Of a DNA stretch of 31,528 bases, positions 7,569 to 17,815 are shown in pieces. The first letter of the stretch is position 1; the number at the start of each line of letters is the position of its first letter. The translations under genes and the position numbers were made by a program. Under the pieces are notes generated by a model, which worked only from the letters and a program-made list of their open reading frames with translations, was not told the origin of the DNA and did no database searches. The DNA is from CAZISM01 sp964541895 (GTDB lineage: Bacteria > Zhuqueibacterota > Zhuqueibacteria > Residuimicrobiales > Residuimicrobiaceae), in NCBI GenBank assembly GCA_964541895.1, contig CAZISM010000059.1, positions 1-31,528 of the forward strand, written 5' to 3'.

Positions 7569-9098
7569 TTAAACGGCTGACACATTATTCCAGCGAACGC
7601 CCAGCTTGCGGCAGGCGTATTCCATCTCGTTGCTATAATCCCCCACCGCCATCATCCAGTGAAAGCCCTTCATGTCCTGCAGCAGTTTTTTCCAAAGGCC
7701 GTCGATTTCGATGTCGTACTGGGAGCGGCAGATATCGTAAAAGGGACTGTCGATGATTTTGCCGGTAAAACCGACATATTCGTTTTGTGCGGCATCGGGA
7801 CAGACCATGGTGATGGCTGTTCCCTTTACCAGCTCTACTTTGGGTGTGGCGCCGTAATCGGATTCAAAATGGGTCATGACCCGGGCCGGCGCCAGGTGGA
7901 CGCCGTCCATTCTTCGCGGCGCCGTGCAGTGCGCACAGGTGACCATGCTATGATGCGGATAGGTGGGATCGTTGAGAAAGACCGGTTTGCCCGCGGCATG
8001 GTACAGGAGGATCCCGGCGGGGATGACGTTGAAATCGGATTCACAAAAAGCCATGTAGCCGTCATCGTTCAACAGCGACAGGGTCAGACAGGCGGTGGTT
8101 TCCGCCATCGGCATGATGGTGCTCATACAATCGTTGATGGTGAACGCGTCAGCCTGATGTTCGGCCATGATCTCGCGGAAAATCCCGTAGAGCAAAAAGG
8201 CGTTACTGACGAACGGTGGCGCGGTTTCGAGACGGGTCTCTTTGACGGCCAGATAGGCCTGCGCCCATGCCTCCGCCTGCTTGACCCTTTTGCTGTTCTG
8301 CCGGGCCGCTTTAATACGAGCCCCCAGATCCTGATAGGAAACCGTTATGTATTCAAGGCCAAATTTTTCCTGGCCGACTGCCGGCGCCTTGGCGCAGCAC
8401 CAGCCGCCCGGTCCGCCCAGGGTGACGACTCTCTGGCCGAGGAAATTCTCTTTGGCATGAATGGCGCGCAGTTTGGCGGCGAGTTCCGCATAATCGTCGA
8501 CGATGATATCGTGCACGTCCATGCCGGCCGGATCGCGGTATTGATCTACTTCAAACCCGGCCCCGCCTTTGCGCAGAAACCGGCAATGGGCGATTTCGTA
8601 CCAGAGGTACACCGGACCGGAGCGATGGCGGACAAACATTAAATTATTTTTGCCCGGCTTGTAGCAGGACTCGAGCACTCCGCCATCGCCGACTGCCGCA
8701 TAGACCAGCATGACATCGTAATCATCGGCATCACGAAGGCGCAGAGCCTGTTCTTTTTTTTCGATGCGTTCCAAAGGCAGCACCTGCAGGGGGAAATCGC
8801 TGCTGCGTTGCAGAGCGGCCAGTTCCGACTTGATCCGTTGCGCCTCACTGTCCAGATCGGCGGCACTGTGAAAGCCGCCCCAGGGTCGCCAGGAGGTCAT
8901 GGGCCGTTGACTGTACAGCTCTTGCATGAGGACCGGCCGGACGCGCAATGGCCGGCCGAAGCGATGGAACGGTTTGGCAGGATCCCAATCAACCGCCGCC
9001 GCGGCGGCCGTTGGTTCAGCAGACAACAGTCCGGCGCCGGCGGCCGCAAAGGCCGAGACGCCGATAAATTCTCGCCGATTCATGTGATGGCAGCACAT
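7569..9098 (-). CDS. Tat-exported L-fucose isomerase-like protein
   Basis: A 509-residue protein starting at ATG 9098, placed 4 bases after a GGAGG (complement of 9103-9107). Its N-terminus has a twin-arginine signal: MNRREFIG followed by a hydrophobic stretch and an AEPTAAAAA cleavage region, so it is predicted to be exported folded. The mature part resembles the L-fucose/arabinose isomerase-related group (COG2407-like). The best blocks are FTINDCMST, YMAFCESDFNVIPAGILL, GKPVFLNDPTYPHHS and TCAHCTAPRRMDG; the Asp, Glu and His residues there could be the divalent-metal ligands of the isomerase fold. True isomerases of this fold are cytoplasmic, so an exported member may have another substrate or role. 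It converges on the methyltransferase and lies after a terminator for the DUF4332 gene. Fold moderately sure, activity unknown. Confidence 0.75.
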   Translation of the reverse strand: MCCHHMNRREFIGVSAFAAAGAGLLSAEPTAAAAAVDWDPAKPFHRFGRPLRVRPVLMQELYSQRPMTSWRPWGGFHSAADLDSEAQRIKSELAALQRSSDFPLQVLPLERIEKKEQALRLRDADDYDVMLVYAAVGDGGVLESCYKPGKNNLMFVRHRSGPVYLWYEIAHCRFLRKGGAGFEVDQYRDPAGMDVHDIIVDDYAELAAKLRAIHAKENFLGQRVVTLGGPGGWCCAKAPAVGQEKFGLEYITVSYQDLGARIKAARQNSKRVKQAEAWAQAYLAVKETRLETAPPFVSNAFLLYGIFREIMAEHQADAFTINDCMSTIMPMAETTACLTLSLLNDDGYMAFCESDFNVIPAGILLYHAAGKPVFLNDPTYPHHSMVTCAHCTAPRRMDGVHLAPARVMTHFESDYGATPKVELVKGTAITMVCPDAAQNEYVGFTGKIIDSPFYDICRSQYDIEIDGLWKKLLQDMKGFHWMMAVGDYSNEMEYACRKLGVRWNNVSAV

Positions 9099-9197
9099 AG
9101 AACCTCCGTTGTTAAAGTTGGTTCTGATACATATACAGGCCGGATGGCATGCGATCGACGTACATCGCCGCCTGGCTGGGTGGGCATGTACTAAACT

Positions 9198-9239
9198 AAA
9201 AAAAGAGCCGACCGATTGCAAGAGAAATCGGTCGGCTCT
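9198..9239 (-). terminator. Rho-independent terminator of the DUF4332 gene
   Basis: A perfect 14-bp inverted repeat (9204-9217 and 9226-9239, 8-base loop) is followed on the minus strand by a T-run (A-run at 9198-9204 on the plus strand). It lies 47 bases downstream of the DUF4332 stop and separates it from the isomerase-like gene. Confidence 0.92.
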
Positions 9240-9285
9240 ATAGAATAATAGTATGAGGGGCAACAGCGGGAAATGGTGCCGCCGT

Positions 9286-9702
9286 TTAATAGGTAACGAT
9301 GGCCGGCAGTTTTTGCGCCTGGCTCACCCAGGATTTTACCCGTTTGAGACCGGGCAGCGCGCGCACCAGACGTTTTTTGCCTGCGCTGTTGATCTTGTCC
9401 ATCTGCGCCAGCAGATGATCGGGTTTGCGGAGTTTCAGCTCTTTCACCGTGTCGACGCCGGCTTTCTCCAGCAGTTCGGCGTATTGTTTGCCGATGCCGC
9501 GGATGCGAAACAGATCCGACATGTTGACCCATTGCAGAATGACCGACTCTTTTATGCCGGTGGCTTTGGCCAGCTCTTTGCGGCCTTTACGTGTTGCGCC
9601 TTTTTTCAATAGACCGCGAACGGTTTTAACTTGCGCCTTGTCCATTTTTTTCGACATGGCAGCACCGATACCTTCGATTTCGATCAATTTGTAGTTCGGC
9701 AT
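9286..9702 (-). CDS. DUF4332 helix-hairpin-helix protein
   Basis: A 138-residue small basic protein starting MPNYKLIEIEGIGAAMSKKM. Two HhH-like turns are visible: IEGIGAAMSKKMDKAQVKTV near the start, and IRGIGKQYAELLEKAGVDTVKEL in the middle, each followed by a LLKKGATRKGRKELA- or HLLAQM-type helix. This arrangement is that of DUF4332, related to the HhH domains of DNA polymerases and topoisomerases, which bind DNA non-specifically or mediate protein contacts. GAGGAG (complement of 9709-9714) selects ATG 9702 over a longer frame to 9747. It is transcribed alone, divergently from arfB, and ended by a strong hairpin. Cellular role unknown. Confidence 0.88.
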   Translation of the reverse strand: MPNYKLIEIEGIGAAMSKKMDKAQVKTVRGLLKKGATRKGRKELAKATGIKESVILQWVNMSDLFRIRGIGKQYAELLEKAGVDTVKELKLRKPDHLLAQMDKINSAGKKRLVRALPGLKRVKSWVSQAQKLPAIVTY

Positions 9703-9851
9703 GTATGGCTCCTCTGTTAATTGAATAGACGTCCTGTCGTCATTCATGAAACAATGATTGACGATGCATTATTCCAACATGCGTAAAAATATCTTTTTAT
9801 AGTGAGGATTGTTTGCTATATTTTCGACAATGAAAAAGAGTGATGTGGCTT

Positions 9852-10271
9852 ATGGAATCAAATTCTACTCCAATCGTTTCAGCAGAAGAGCTGGTCTTTA
9901 CCTATTCGCGCAGCGGTGGACCGGGCGGACAGAACGTCAACAAGGTGGAAACGCGCGTCACATTGTGGTTTGATGTGGATCGCTCGCCATGTTTGACCGA
10001 CGAACAGAAGCAATTGCTTCACCAGCGACTGTCGACCCGTATCAACAAACAGGGTTTGCTGTGGGTGGCATCCCGGCAGCATCGCACCCAATTGGCGAAT
10101 CGGGAAGCGGCCGTGCAGCGATTTTACGAATTGCTCGCAGAGGCTCTCAAGCCGGTCAGCAAACGGCGGCCGCGCGGCATGCCGCGCACCAGCCATGAAG
10201 CGCGCATCCAGGACAAGCGCCGCCGCAGCGAAAAGAAACTGTCGCGGCAGAAACCGCTCTCCTGGGAATGA
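9852..10271 (+). CDS. arfB: Alternative ribosome-rescue factor ArfB (peptidyl-tRNA hydrolase)
   Basis: A 139-residue protein of the class I release-factor-like family. The motif SRSGGPGGQNVNKVETRV contains the GGQ catalytic tripeptide (residues 25-27), which hydrolyses peptidyl-tRNA in the ribosomal A site. The C-terminal tail (about 105-139) is strongly basic (KPVSKRRPRGMPRTSHEARIQDKRRRSEKK), as in ArfB/YaeJ, where it enters the empty mRNA channel to sense stalled ribosomes. There is no codon-recognition domain, which rules out RF1/RF2. Start codons at 9840 (GTG), 9843 and 9852 are all in frame and none has a strong Shine-Dalgarno; 9852 gives the most usual N-terminal length. It is divergent from the DUF4332 gene and 63 bases before the CocE-like hydrolase. 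Confidence 0.92.
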   Translation: MESNSTPIVSAEELVFTYSRSGGPGGQNVNKVETRVTLWFDVDRSPCLTDEQKQLLHQRLSTRINKQGLLWVASRQHRTQLANREAAVQRFYELLAEALKPVSKRRPRGMPRTSHEARIQDKRRRSEKKLSRQKPLSWE

Positions 10272-10334
10272 AACTGTTTTTCAGCCGTCATCCGGATAAT
10301 GGATTGCTGTTCACTTTCTAAGGTGTGATGGAAG

Positions 10335-12268
10335 ATGAGACGACTTGTAACGCCTGTACTGATGTGGTGTGTGGCGATCGTGGTGCTCGCGAGCGAGCTG
10401 ACGGCCAAAGAAACGGTCATGGTGCCCATGCGCGACGGGATTCAGCTGGCGACCGACCTGTATCGCTCGGTCGATCAGAAAAAACATCCGGTGCTGCTCT
10501 ATCGAACCCCTTATGGCAAAAACGATCTGCCGGTGCCCGCGATGGCGGTCGCTCTGCTGAACCTGAAAGGCTATGTGCTGGTAACGCAGGATACGCGCGG
10601 TCGCTATGATTCGCAGGGAACCGATTCCGTGTTTGTCACGGACGGCTGGGGGCCGCTGCAGGACGGCTATGACACGATTGAATGGTTGACCCGGCAATCG
10701 TGGTGTAACGGCAAGGTGGCGGTGTTTGGGGCTTCGGCCAGCGGCATCACCACCTATCGCGCTGTGGCCAGCCTGCATCCGGCCATCACCTGCGCCGTCG
10801 CCATTGTTGCGCCTTCGGATTTTTACAGCCAGGTCATTTATCCCGGCGGTGAATACGGCAAAGCGTTGAGCACCGGCTGGGTCACCGGTCAAGGCAGCTC
10901 CTACATGATCGACTATTTTCTGCAGCGGCCGTATTACGATGCGAGTTGGCAGCTGATGAATATGCACCTGCGCACGGATTCCATTCGCGTGCCCATTCTC
11001 CATATCGGCGGCTGGTACGACTGCTTTTCCGCCGGACCGGTGGCGGCGTATAACGATCTCAAGCGGCACGCCGATGTACCGCAAAAGCTGGTGATGGGAC
11101 CGTGGATACACGGCAGCGTCGGTTCCGCAGACCCGGTGGGCGAGATGACCTATCCTGATGCCACCTACGATGTTTTAGGCGCGGCTCTGTCCTGGTTCGA
11201 CCGATGGCTGTTGGGCCAGGCCAACGGCGTTGATACCGAACCGTCAGTGCTCTATTACCTGATGGGCGATCCGGATCTGCCTCAGGATGGCGGCTGTCGC
11301 TGGCTGGAAGCGGACACCTGGCCGCCGCCGGCCAGCCGGTCCGTGCCCTACTATTTGACCGGCAGCGGGGCGCTGCAGAGCGGCAAACCGGACGAGGAGA
11401 AAGAATGGCGTTATACCTATGATCCGAAAAATCCCGTGCCCACTTTGGGCGGCAATAATCTCAACATCAAAGCCGGGCCGTACGATCAAAAAGGTCAAGC
11501 CGGCCGGCCGGATGTCGTGAATTTCGTTACCGCGCCCCTGCAGAAACCGCTGCGACTGGAAGGCTATGTGTCGGCCACGCTCTATGTAGCCAGCGATCGG
11601 CCGGATACCGATTTTTCCCTCAAGCTCATCGATGTCTATCCCGACGGCCGCGAGATGCTGGTCCTGGATGGTATTCAGCGTGCCCGTTTTCGCTATGGCT
11701 TTACGGAAGCGCTGCTGAAATGGCTGCTGCCGAATCAGGTGGAAAAGCTGACCATATCCCTGCCGCCGACGGCCATAGTCTTTGGCACCAGCCATCGCCT
11801 GAAGGTTTCGATTTCTTCGTCCAACTATAACCGCTATGAAGCAAATCCCAACACCGACCAGGCGCCGAACGACCGCAGCAACAGTGTGGCTGCGCTCAAT
11901 TCCGTTTTTTCCGGCGGCCGCTACGCCTCTTTTGTGGCATTGCCGCTTGTGGAGCAGGCCACCTTTGTCCACGTGCCGGTGGAGCGTCCGCAGCAGCTCT
12001 GGATTTCGTCCACCTTTCCCAACCCGTTCAACGCCGAAACGCGCTTGCGCTACGTCCTGCCGAACTCGGCTCACGTTGAAATACAGGTGCTGGATATCAC
12101 CGGCCGCCTGGTGCGAACGCTTCACAACGGTTACAGCCCGGCGGGCAGCCACGTACTGGCCTGGGATGGCTGTGACCGCCACGGCATGGCCGTAGCCAGC
12201 GGCATGTACGTTATACAGGTTCAGACCGACAACACCTTACAGATCAGAAAAGTGCTAGTGGTTCGATA

Positions 12269-12269
<1 letters not shown>
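10335..12269 (+). CDS. Secreted CocE/NonD-family hydrolase with C-terminal sorting domain
   Basis: A 644-residue exported hydrolase. Residues 1-24 form a signal peptide. The alpha/beta-hydrolase domain of the cocaine-esterase/X-Pro dipeptidyl-peptidase (S15-like) family follows: MRDGIQLATDLYRS, nucleophile elbow GASASG (Ser134), Asp229 in HIGGWYDCF, and His259 in MGPWIHGSVG. A jelly-roll domain (about 330-545; RLEGYVSATLYVASDRPDTDFS) is typical of the family. From about 555 the tail TFPNPFNAETRLRYVLP, VLDITGRLVRTL, AWDGCDRHGMAVASGMYV is a type A sorting (T9SS/Por-like) or FlgD-Ig-like domain, common in Calditrichota- and KSB1-like genomes. The likely substrate is an ester or amide such as an acylated peptide or beta-lactam-like compound. 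Its stop overlaps the next start by one base (TAATG). Confidence 0.93.
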
Positions 12270-14218
<1,949 letters not shown>

Positions 14219-14231
14219 CCAAGGAGGCAAT

Positions 14232-14780
14232 ATGGTGAGCAAAAAATGGCTGCTGTTTCTGATGGCGGGGAGTATCCTTTTGGGATGTTCCTGTGGCGCT
14301 AAAAAACAAAAGGAGAATGCTATGAAAAGCCCCATCGTAGATCGTCTGGAAAACTATGAAAAATACCTCTCGTTGCATCCGGCGTTCGCCAAAGCCTTCG
14401 CCTTTCTGCAGCAGAACGATATGACGAAAATCGAACAGATCAAGCATGTCATCGATGGCGACAAACTGTTCTGCAGTGTGGCAACCAGCCAGGGGCGCAA
14501 ACGCGAAGAAGGGTTGCTGGAAGCGCATCGGAAATATATCGATATTCAGTACGTCATCAGCGGCAAGGAAGAGATGGGATTCAAGCCGGTCGCCGATTGC
14601 CAACAGATAAAAGAGGCCTACAGCGCGGAAAAGGACATCGCTTTTTACAGCGACGCGCCGGAACAGTGGATCCCGGTGCCGCCGGGTTCGTTCATTATCT
14701 TTTTCCCTGAAGACGCGCATGCGCCGCTGATCGGTGAGGGCGATATTCTCAAGGCGGTGGTCAAGGTAGCGGTGGAATAG
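14232..14780 (+). CDS. YhcH/YjgK/YiaL (TabA) family lipoprotein
   Basis: A 182-residue protein with a lipoprotein signal: MVSKKWLLFLMAGSILLGC, lipobox LLGC with Cys19. The rest (from about 31) is a complete DUF386/YhcH-YjgK-YiaL domain. Diagnostic blocks are HRKYIDIQYVISGKEEMGF and PPGSFIIFFPEDAHAP, whose Glu and His residues are those expected to bind metal in the cupin-like barrel. Family members are linked to sialic acid or other sugar handling and, for TabA, to biofilm control; they are normally cytoplasmic and about 150 residues. Strong Shine-Dalgarno AAGGAGG precedes the start. An internal in-frame ATG at 14322 has its own AAAGGAG, so a cytoplasmic form of 152 residues could also be made. 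It follows the ABC-F gene by 13 bases. Confidence 0.9.
   Translation: MVSKKWLLFLMAGSILLGCSCGAKKQKENAMKSPIVDRLENYEKYLSLHPAFAKAFAFLQQNDMTKIEQIKHVIDGDKLFCSVATSQGRKREEGLLEAHRKYIDIQYVISGKEEMGFKPVADCQQIKEAYSAEKDIAFYSDAPEQWIPVPPGSFIIFFPEDAHAPLIGEGDILKAVVKVAVE
14309..14315 (+). promoter_or_regulatory. Internal ribosome binding site in the YhcH-like lipoprotein gene
   Basis: AAAGGAG lies 6 bases before the in-frame ATG at 14322 (Met31), exactly where the conserved domain begins. This is an ideal spacing and suggests a second translation start, giving a form without the lipoprotein signal. Confidence 0.5.
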
Positions 14781-14823
14781 TGTGGCGCCGATTGATTTTG
14801 CGCCGCATGGTCTGGATGTGTAA

Positions 14824-14843
14824 CGCGACCAGGTTGGTCGCGC
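14824..14843. repeat. 20-base hairpin repeat, left of the gap
   Basis: The sequence cgcgaccaggttggtcgcgc contains an 8-bp perfect stem (cgcgacca/tggtcgcg) with a 3-base loop. It abuts the run of N and is identical to the 20 bases on the other side. It lies in the convergent gap between the YhcH-like and propeller genes. Confidence 0.85.
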
Positions 14844-14943
14844 NNNNNNNNNNNNNNNNNNNNNNNNNNNNNNNNNNNNNNNNNNNNNNNNNNNNNNNNN
14901 NNNNNNNNNNNNNNNNNNNNNNNNNNNNNNNNNNNNNNNNNNN
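14844..14943. other. Scaffold gap, 100 N
   Basis: Exactly 100 unknown bases, the conventional placeholder for a gap of unknown length. Identical 20-base hairpin repeats on both sides suggest that the assembly broke at a repeat. The true content could be nothing (contig ends overlapping by 20 bases), a tandem repeat array or a larger insertion. Any reading frame crossing it is an artefact. Confidence 0.97.
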
Positions 14944-14963
14944 CGCGACCAGGTTGGTCGCGC
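14944..14963. repeat. 20-base hairpin repeat, right of the gap
   Basis: This is identical to 14824-14843. It lies 24 bases from the stop codon of the minus-strand propeller gene, so besides being a repeat it could act as a transcription end point. Confidence 0.85.
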
Positions 14964-14987
14964 TATTGCGTTTTCGATGGTTCCGGA

Positions 14988-16436
14988 TTAACGATCGAAC
15001 TTTATCGCAAACAGATGCGCGTCCCTGAGGCGAACCCGCAAGCGAACGGGATGGTCCTGCAGTGATGCCAGAGAGGGATTGTTTTTCCAGGAGACCATGC
15101 GCGCCAGTTCATTGCCGATGATGGGTTGGCAATCCTGCAGTCCAAAGCCGGGCAAGGCGTTGCCGTTTTCATCCTGAATCTCCAGCAGAATTTCGCCGGC
15201 CGCCGAGGTCCGATAGTTGATCTCGAGGCGATCACCGGCAAACAACAGCGGCTTGCTGATCATCTCGCCGCCGCCGTACGGCGCATACAGAGAGGCAAAA
15301 CCGTCCAGCCGCATGCTGTAACGATGGATGCAGGAGGTTGGCTGAGCGTAATTGCGATTGACATAGACCGACATCTCGCCCGCTCCCGTCGGCACCACAT
15401 TCAAGGCCGGGTAATTGCTGCGCGACACCCAGTTTTCCCAACCCAGACCCGGTGCGATAAAAGCTTCCATAAACGTACGATCGTACACCGTGTCCCCCCG
15501 CGACGTCATCAAGACCGCATCAGAACAGTCTTTAAAATATTTCGGGTTGACCTGGATGCGTTTCGCTTCCTCGTCGGTCAGCACCTGCCGGTTCGGCATA
15601 AAGCGTGCGGCAATGGCGATATAGATGTGCGGTGCGTTGAAATAGGCATGTGTCTGGTTGATATAGATGTGTTCCATCGGCGTGTCGCCAAAGCTCATGG
15701 CGCGTGCCGGCGTCCAGTGCAGAAAATCGGTGGACGTGCTGCGGCTCACTGTGCGAAAACCTGAATAGCCGTCGCCGGTCCAGGTGCGGAAATAGCAGAC
15801 GTAGCAACCCTCTGTTTCAGACCAAAAAGCGACGTTTTGCGAATCGAACAGGCCTTGGGTCAACACCGGCTCTTTTTGCGCCTGACGCCAGTGCAGGCCG
15901 TCGGCAGAATAAAAAGCCAGCAGACCGCTCTTTTCAGTGCCAGCCAGCGCTTTATAACGTTCAGCCGCTGGAACCTGTTTCCGGGTGTCCAGAAAGGGGC
16001 TAAAGTTGTGGTTGGCCGGTACGGCGTGCGCGAGGACGACGTTGTTTTTTTTGGTGCCGCTGATCTCGTACAAACCCAGGTCTGGTTTCGTCCAGCGGAT
16101 GCCGTCGCGGGACTCGGCGATGCAGGTCGTTTCCAGGTCGCTGCCGTCGCCTTTGCTGGCCGGCAGACCGCGATAGTACATGCGATAGAGGTCGTTATCC
16201 TTGATGATGGTGGTATAGCCGCAGAACGGCCCTTCCCAGGGCTTGTCGAATTTCAAAACAGCGCCTTCGTCGTGGGGTTCGTGCAACACCATCTGCACGT
16301 TATCGAGCCGGTCAATGAGGTGGCGATCGATGAACAGCTCGCGGCGGTCCGCGATGGCAACAGCGCTCTGGCTGAAAACGGCGGCAGACAGCCAGAGCAG
16401 GAGAATGAAGACAGCGTTTCGCTGGACGGTTGGCAT
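14988..16436 (-). CDS. Secreted glycosidase-like beta-propeller protein
   Basis: A 482-residue protein with a signal peptide (about residues 1-27). It then opens RRELFIDRHLIDRLDNVQMVLHEP, a block I know from many uncharacterised exported proteins of Planctomycetota and related phyla. Repeated segments such as LYRMYYRGLP, ESRDGIRWTKPDLGLYE, FYSADGLHWRQAQKEPVLT, YVCYFRTWTGDGY and TDFLHWTPARAMSFG carry the DG-x-HW pattern of propeller blades in GH32/GH43/sialidase-like enzymes. A beta-sandwich-like C-terminus (about 390-482) follows. Possible acids are in FDSQNVAFW and DCSDAV, but the catalytic set cannot be assigned. A sugar-polymer substrate is inferred. AAAGGAG lies about 10 bases before the ATG. 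It is downstream of the arabinokinase-like glycosyltransferase on the same strand, 228 bases apart. Confidence 0.78.
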   Translation of the reverse strand: MPTVQRNAVFILLLWLSAAVFSQSAVAIADRRELFIDRHLIDRLDNVQMVLHEPHDEGAVLKFDKPWEGPFCGYTTIIKDNDLYRMYYRGLPASKGDGSDLETTCIAESRDGIRWTKPDLGLYEISGTKKNNVVLAHAVPANHNFSPFLDTRKQVPAAERYKALAGTEKSGLLAFYSADGLHWRQAQKEPVLTQGLFDSQNVAFWSETEGCYVCYFRTWTGDGYSGFRTVSRSTSTDFLHWTPARAMSFGDTPMEHIYINQTHAYFNAPHIYIAIAARFMPNRQVLTDEEAKRIQVNPKYFKDCSDAVLMTSRGDTVYDRTFMEAFIAPGLGWENWVSRSNYPALNVVPTGAGEMSVYVNRNYAQPTSCIHRYSMRLDGFASLYAPYGGGEMISKPLLFAGDRLEINYRTSAAGEILLEIQDENGNALPGFGLQDCQPIIGNELARMVSWKNNPSLASLQDHPVRLRVRLRDAHLFAIKFDR

Positions 16437-16664
16437 GGCGAGTAGGCTCCTTTCAATGGTTGGAGGCGGAGCTGCTGTTCCGCCGCAATCCAGGATGCAA
16501 TAAGGTTACGATTTGTTTAATCTGGTGCGACAAAGATTTGTAATCGGCAGCGCCTGCTGTTCGTCTGTTCACAAAGCAGACCGTGCCGCGAAAGGCGCCA
16601 AAGATGAAATCAGCGTCCGTCCAGAGAGGCGTTAAGTGTGGGCTCTGCTTGGAATCCGGCCCGG

Positions 16665-17750
16665 TTAGCTGTTTTCTCTGAACGACAGGATCTTTTTCGC
16701 CGCCACATAGCCGCCGTTGCAATCCATGGCGCGCCAGTGCTTCGGCCTGGCCAACAAGGCCGCAAAGGTGGCTTGCCAGTTCCCTTGATTAAAATCCTCC
16801 ATGGAGATCTCTTCGCTTACCGCATACTCGAGCAAGCCCTGCCGCAAAATCGGATCTTCACAAAAATCATTGCGGGCCACAAACGCCACCGGCGTCTGAT
16901 TGCCGATGATTTCCGAGACGATGCTGTATCCGGGTTTGGAGAGAACCAGATCCACTCCTTTGAGCATGTCCTGATACGGCAGCCGGCCTTCGGGAATGCA
17001 GGTGATGTTGGCCGCCGGCAACTCTTGCGACGTGGTGATAAACTCGAAATCAGTCAGTTTGCCGACAGCGGCCAGGGGAATATGATCGAGGTCGGCGCGA
17101 CGCAGAGCCAGCAGCACCAGCGGTTTGTCGGTTTGGACAAAGCCGGATAAAACGTCGCGGGCCTGTTCTTTGCTCAGGGTTGAGCGTCGTGAGATCAGGG
17201 GGATGTCTTCGATGCGGCCAAAGACCGACATATCGCCGTAAAAGGGGATGCGCAACAGATGATCCGCCAGATGATAGGAACGACGGATGTCATGGATGAC
17301 GTGCGCATAGTCGGGGAATTCCGCCAGCCAGTCGGCATAAATCCAATCCCAGGTAAAATTTCCTTCGCCGATTCCGGCCAGGCCGGCCCTGGCAGCGGCT
17401 TCGAACGCCAGCGGTGTGATGTCGCTGACGATCAGGTCAATGCGCTGCTGGTGCAGAAACTCTACCTCTTCCTGCAGCAGCAGCGGCTTGTCGACTATGA
17501 GTTCTGCATAGGCCGCGAGCGTGCGGGCCTTGTCGACATAAAAGCTGTTGGACTGTAACGCACCAACGTCCAGGCGCCGCGCATGATAATGAAAGCGGGG
17601 GCCGGTCAATTCTGCAAACAGCCATTGCGGCGCCGAGGTGCGCACATGAACGGCAACGTCCGGCGCCTGATGGTGCAGTTCCTTGATGACCTCGATGGAA
17701 CGAACCGTGTGGCCATAGCCATGGCCGGTGATATAATAGGCGATATTCAA
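16665..17750 (-). CDS. Glycosyltransferase resembling the N-terminal half of plant L-arabinokinase
   Basis: A 361-residue GT-B-like protein. The N-terminus MNIAYYITGHGYGHTVRSIEVI has the GHGxGH motif of MurG-like glycosyltransferases. The run of blocks LDVGALQSNSFYVD, IDLIVSDITPLAFEAAARAG and NFTWDWIYADW is, from memory, that of the N-terminal domain of plant arabinokinase (ARA1), which in plants is fused to a GHMP kinase. The C-terminal half has LPYQDMLKGVDLVLSKPGYSIVSEII, the nucleotide-sugar binding region of the GT-B fold. The donor and acceptor are unknown. It probably works in the cytoplasm on a sugar or sugar phosphate. A GHMP kinase of the related glucuronokinase type lies at 2195 on the other strand, but not in the same operon. 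The domain is stand-alone here, with no kinase part. Confidence 0.85.
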   Translation of the reverse strand: MNIAYYITGHGYGHTVRSIEVIKELHHQAPDVAVHVRTSAPQWLFAELTGPRFHYHARRLDVGALQSNSFYVDKARTLAAYAELIVDKPLLLQEEVEFLHQQRIDLIVSDITPLAFEAAARAGLAGIGEGNFTWDWIYADWLAEFPDYAHVIHDIRRSYHLADHLLRIPFYGDMSVFGRIEDIPLISRRSTLSKEQARDVLSGFVQTDKPLVLLALRRADLDHIPLAAVGKLTDFEFITTSQELPAANITCIPEGRLPYQDMLKGVDLVLSKPGYSIVSEIIGNQTPVAFVARNDFCEDPILRQGLLEYAVSEEISMEDFNQGNWQATFAALLARPKHWRAMDCNGGYVAAKKILSFRENS

Positions 17751-17800
17751 GTGTTCAGCACCATACTCATGTTAAAGATTGTAGGGGATTTGGCGAGACA

Positions 17801-17815
17801 GGACCAACCTGGTCC
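17801..17815. repeat. Hairpin sharing the core of the gap-flanking repeat
   Basis: ggaccaacctggtcc is a 6-bp stem with a 3-base loop. Its 13-base core is the reverse complement of gaccaggttggtc found twice at the scaffold gap. A second small hairpin (atgcgg/ccgcat, 17826-17842) follows. Both lie in the 171-base gap between the glycosyltransferase and OPT genes, the expected position of a dispersed REP-like element. Confidence 0.6.

Noticed and set aside
9758..9786. TTGACG as a -35 box upstream of arfB
   Set aside because: The sequence 17 bases downstream is gcgtaa, a poor -10, and alternatives need spacings of 20 or more.
14780..15028. Open frame crossing the N gap
   Set aside because: About 33 of its codons are unknown bases; it is an artefact of reading through the placeholder.
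16437..16664. Possible gene or gene remnant between the propeller and glycosyltransferase genes
   Set aside because: Only short frames without start signals or recognisable motifs are present, plus a small 6-bp hairpin; nothing supportable.
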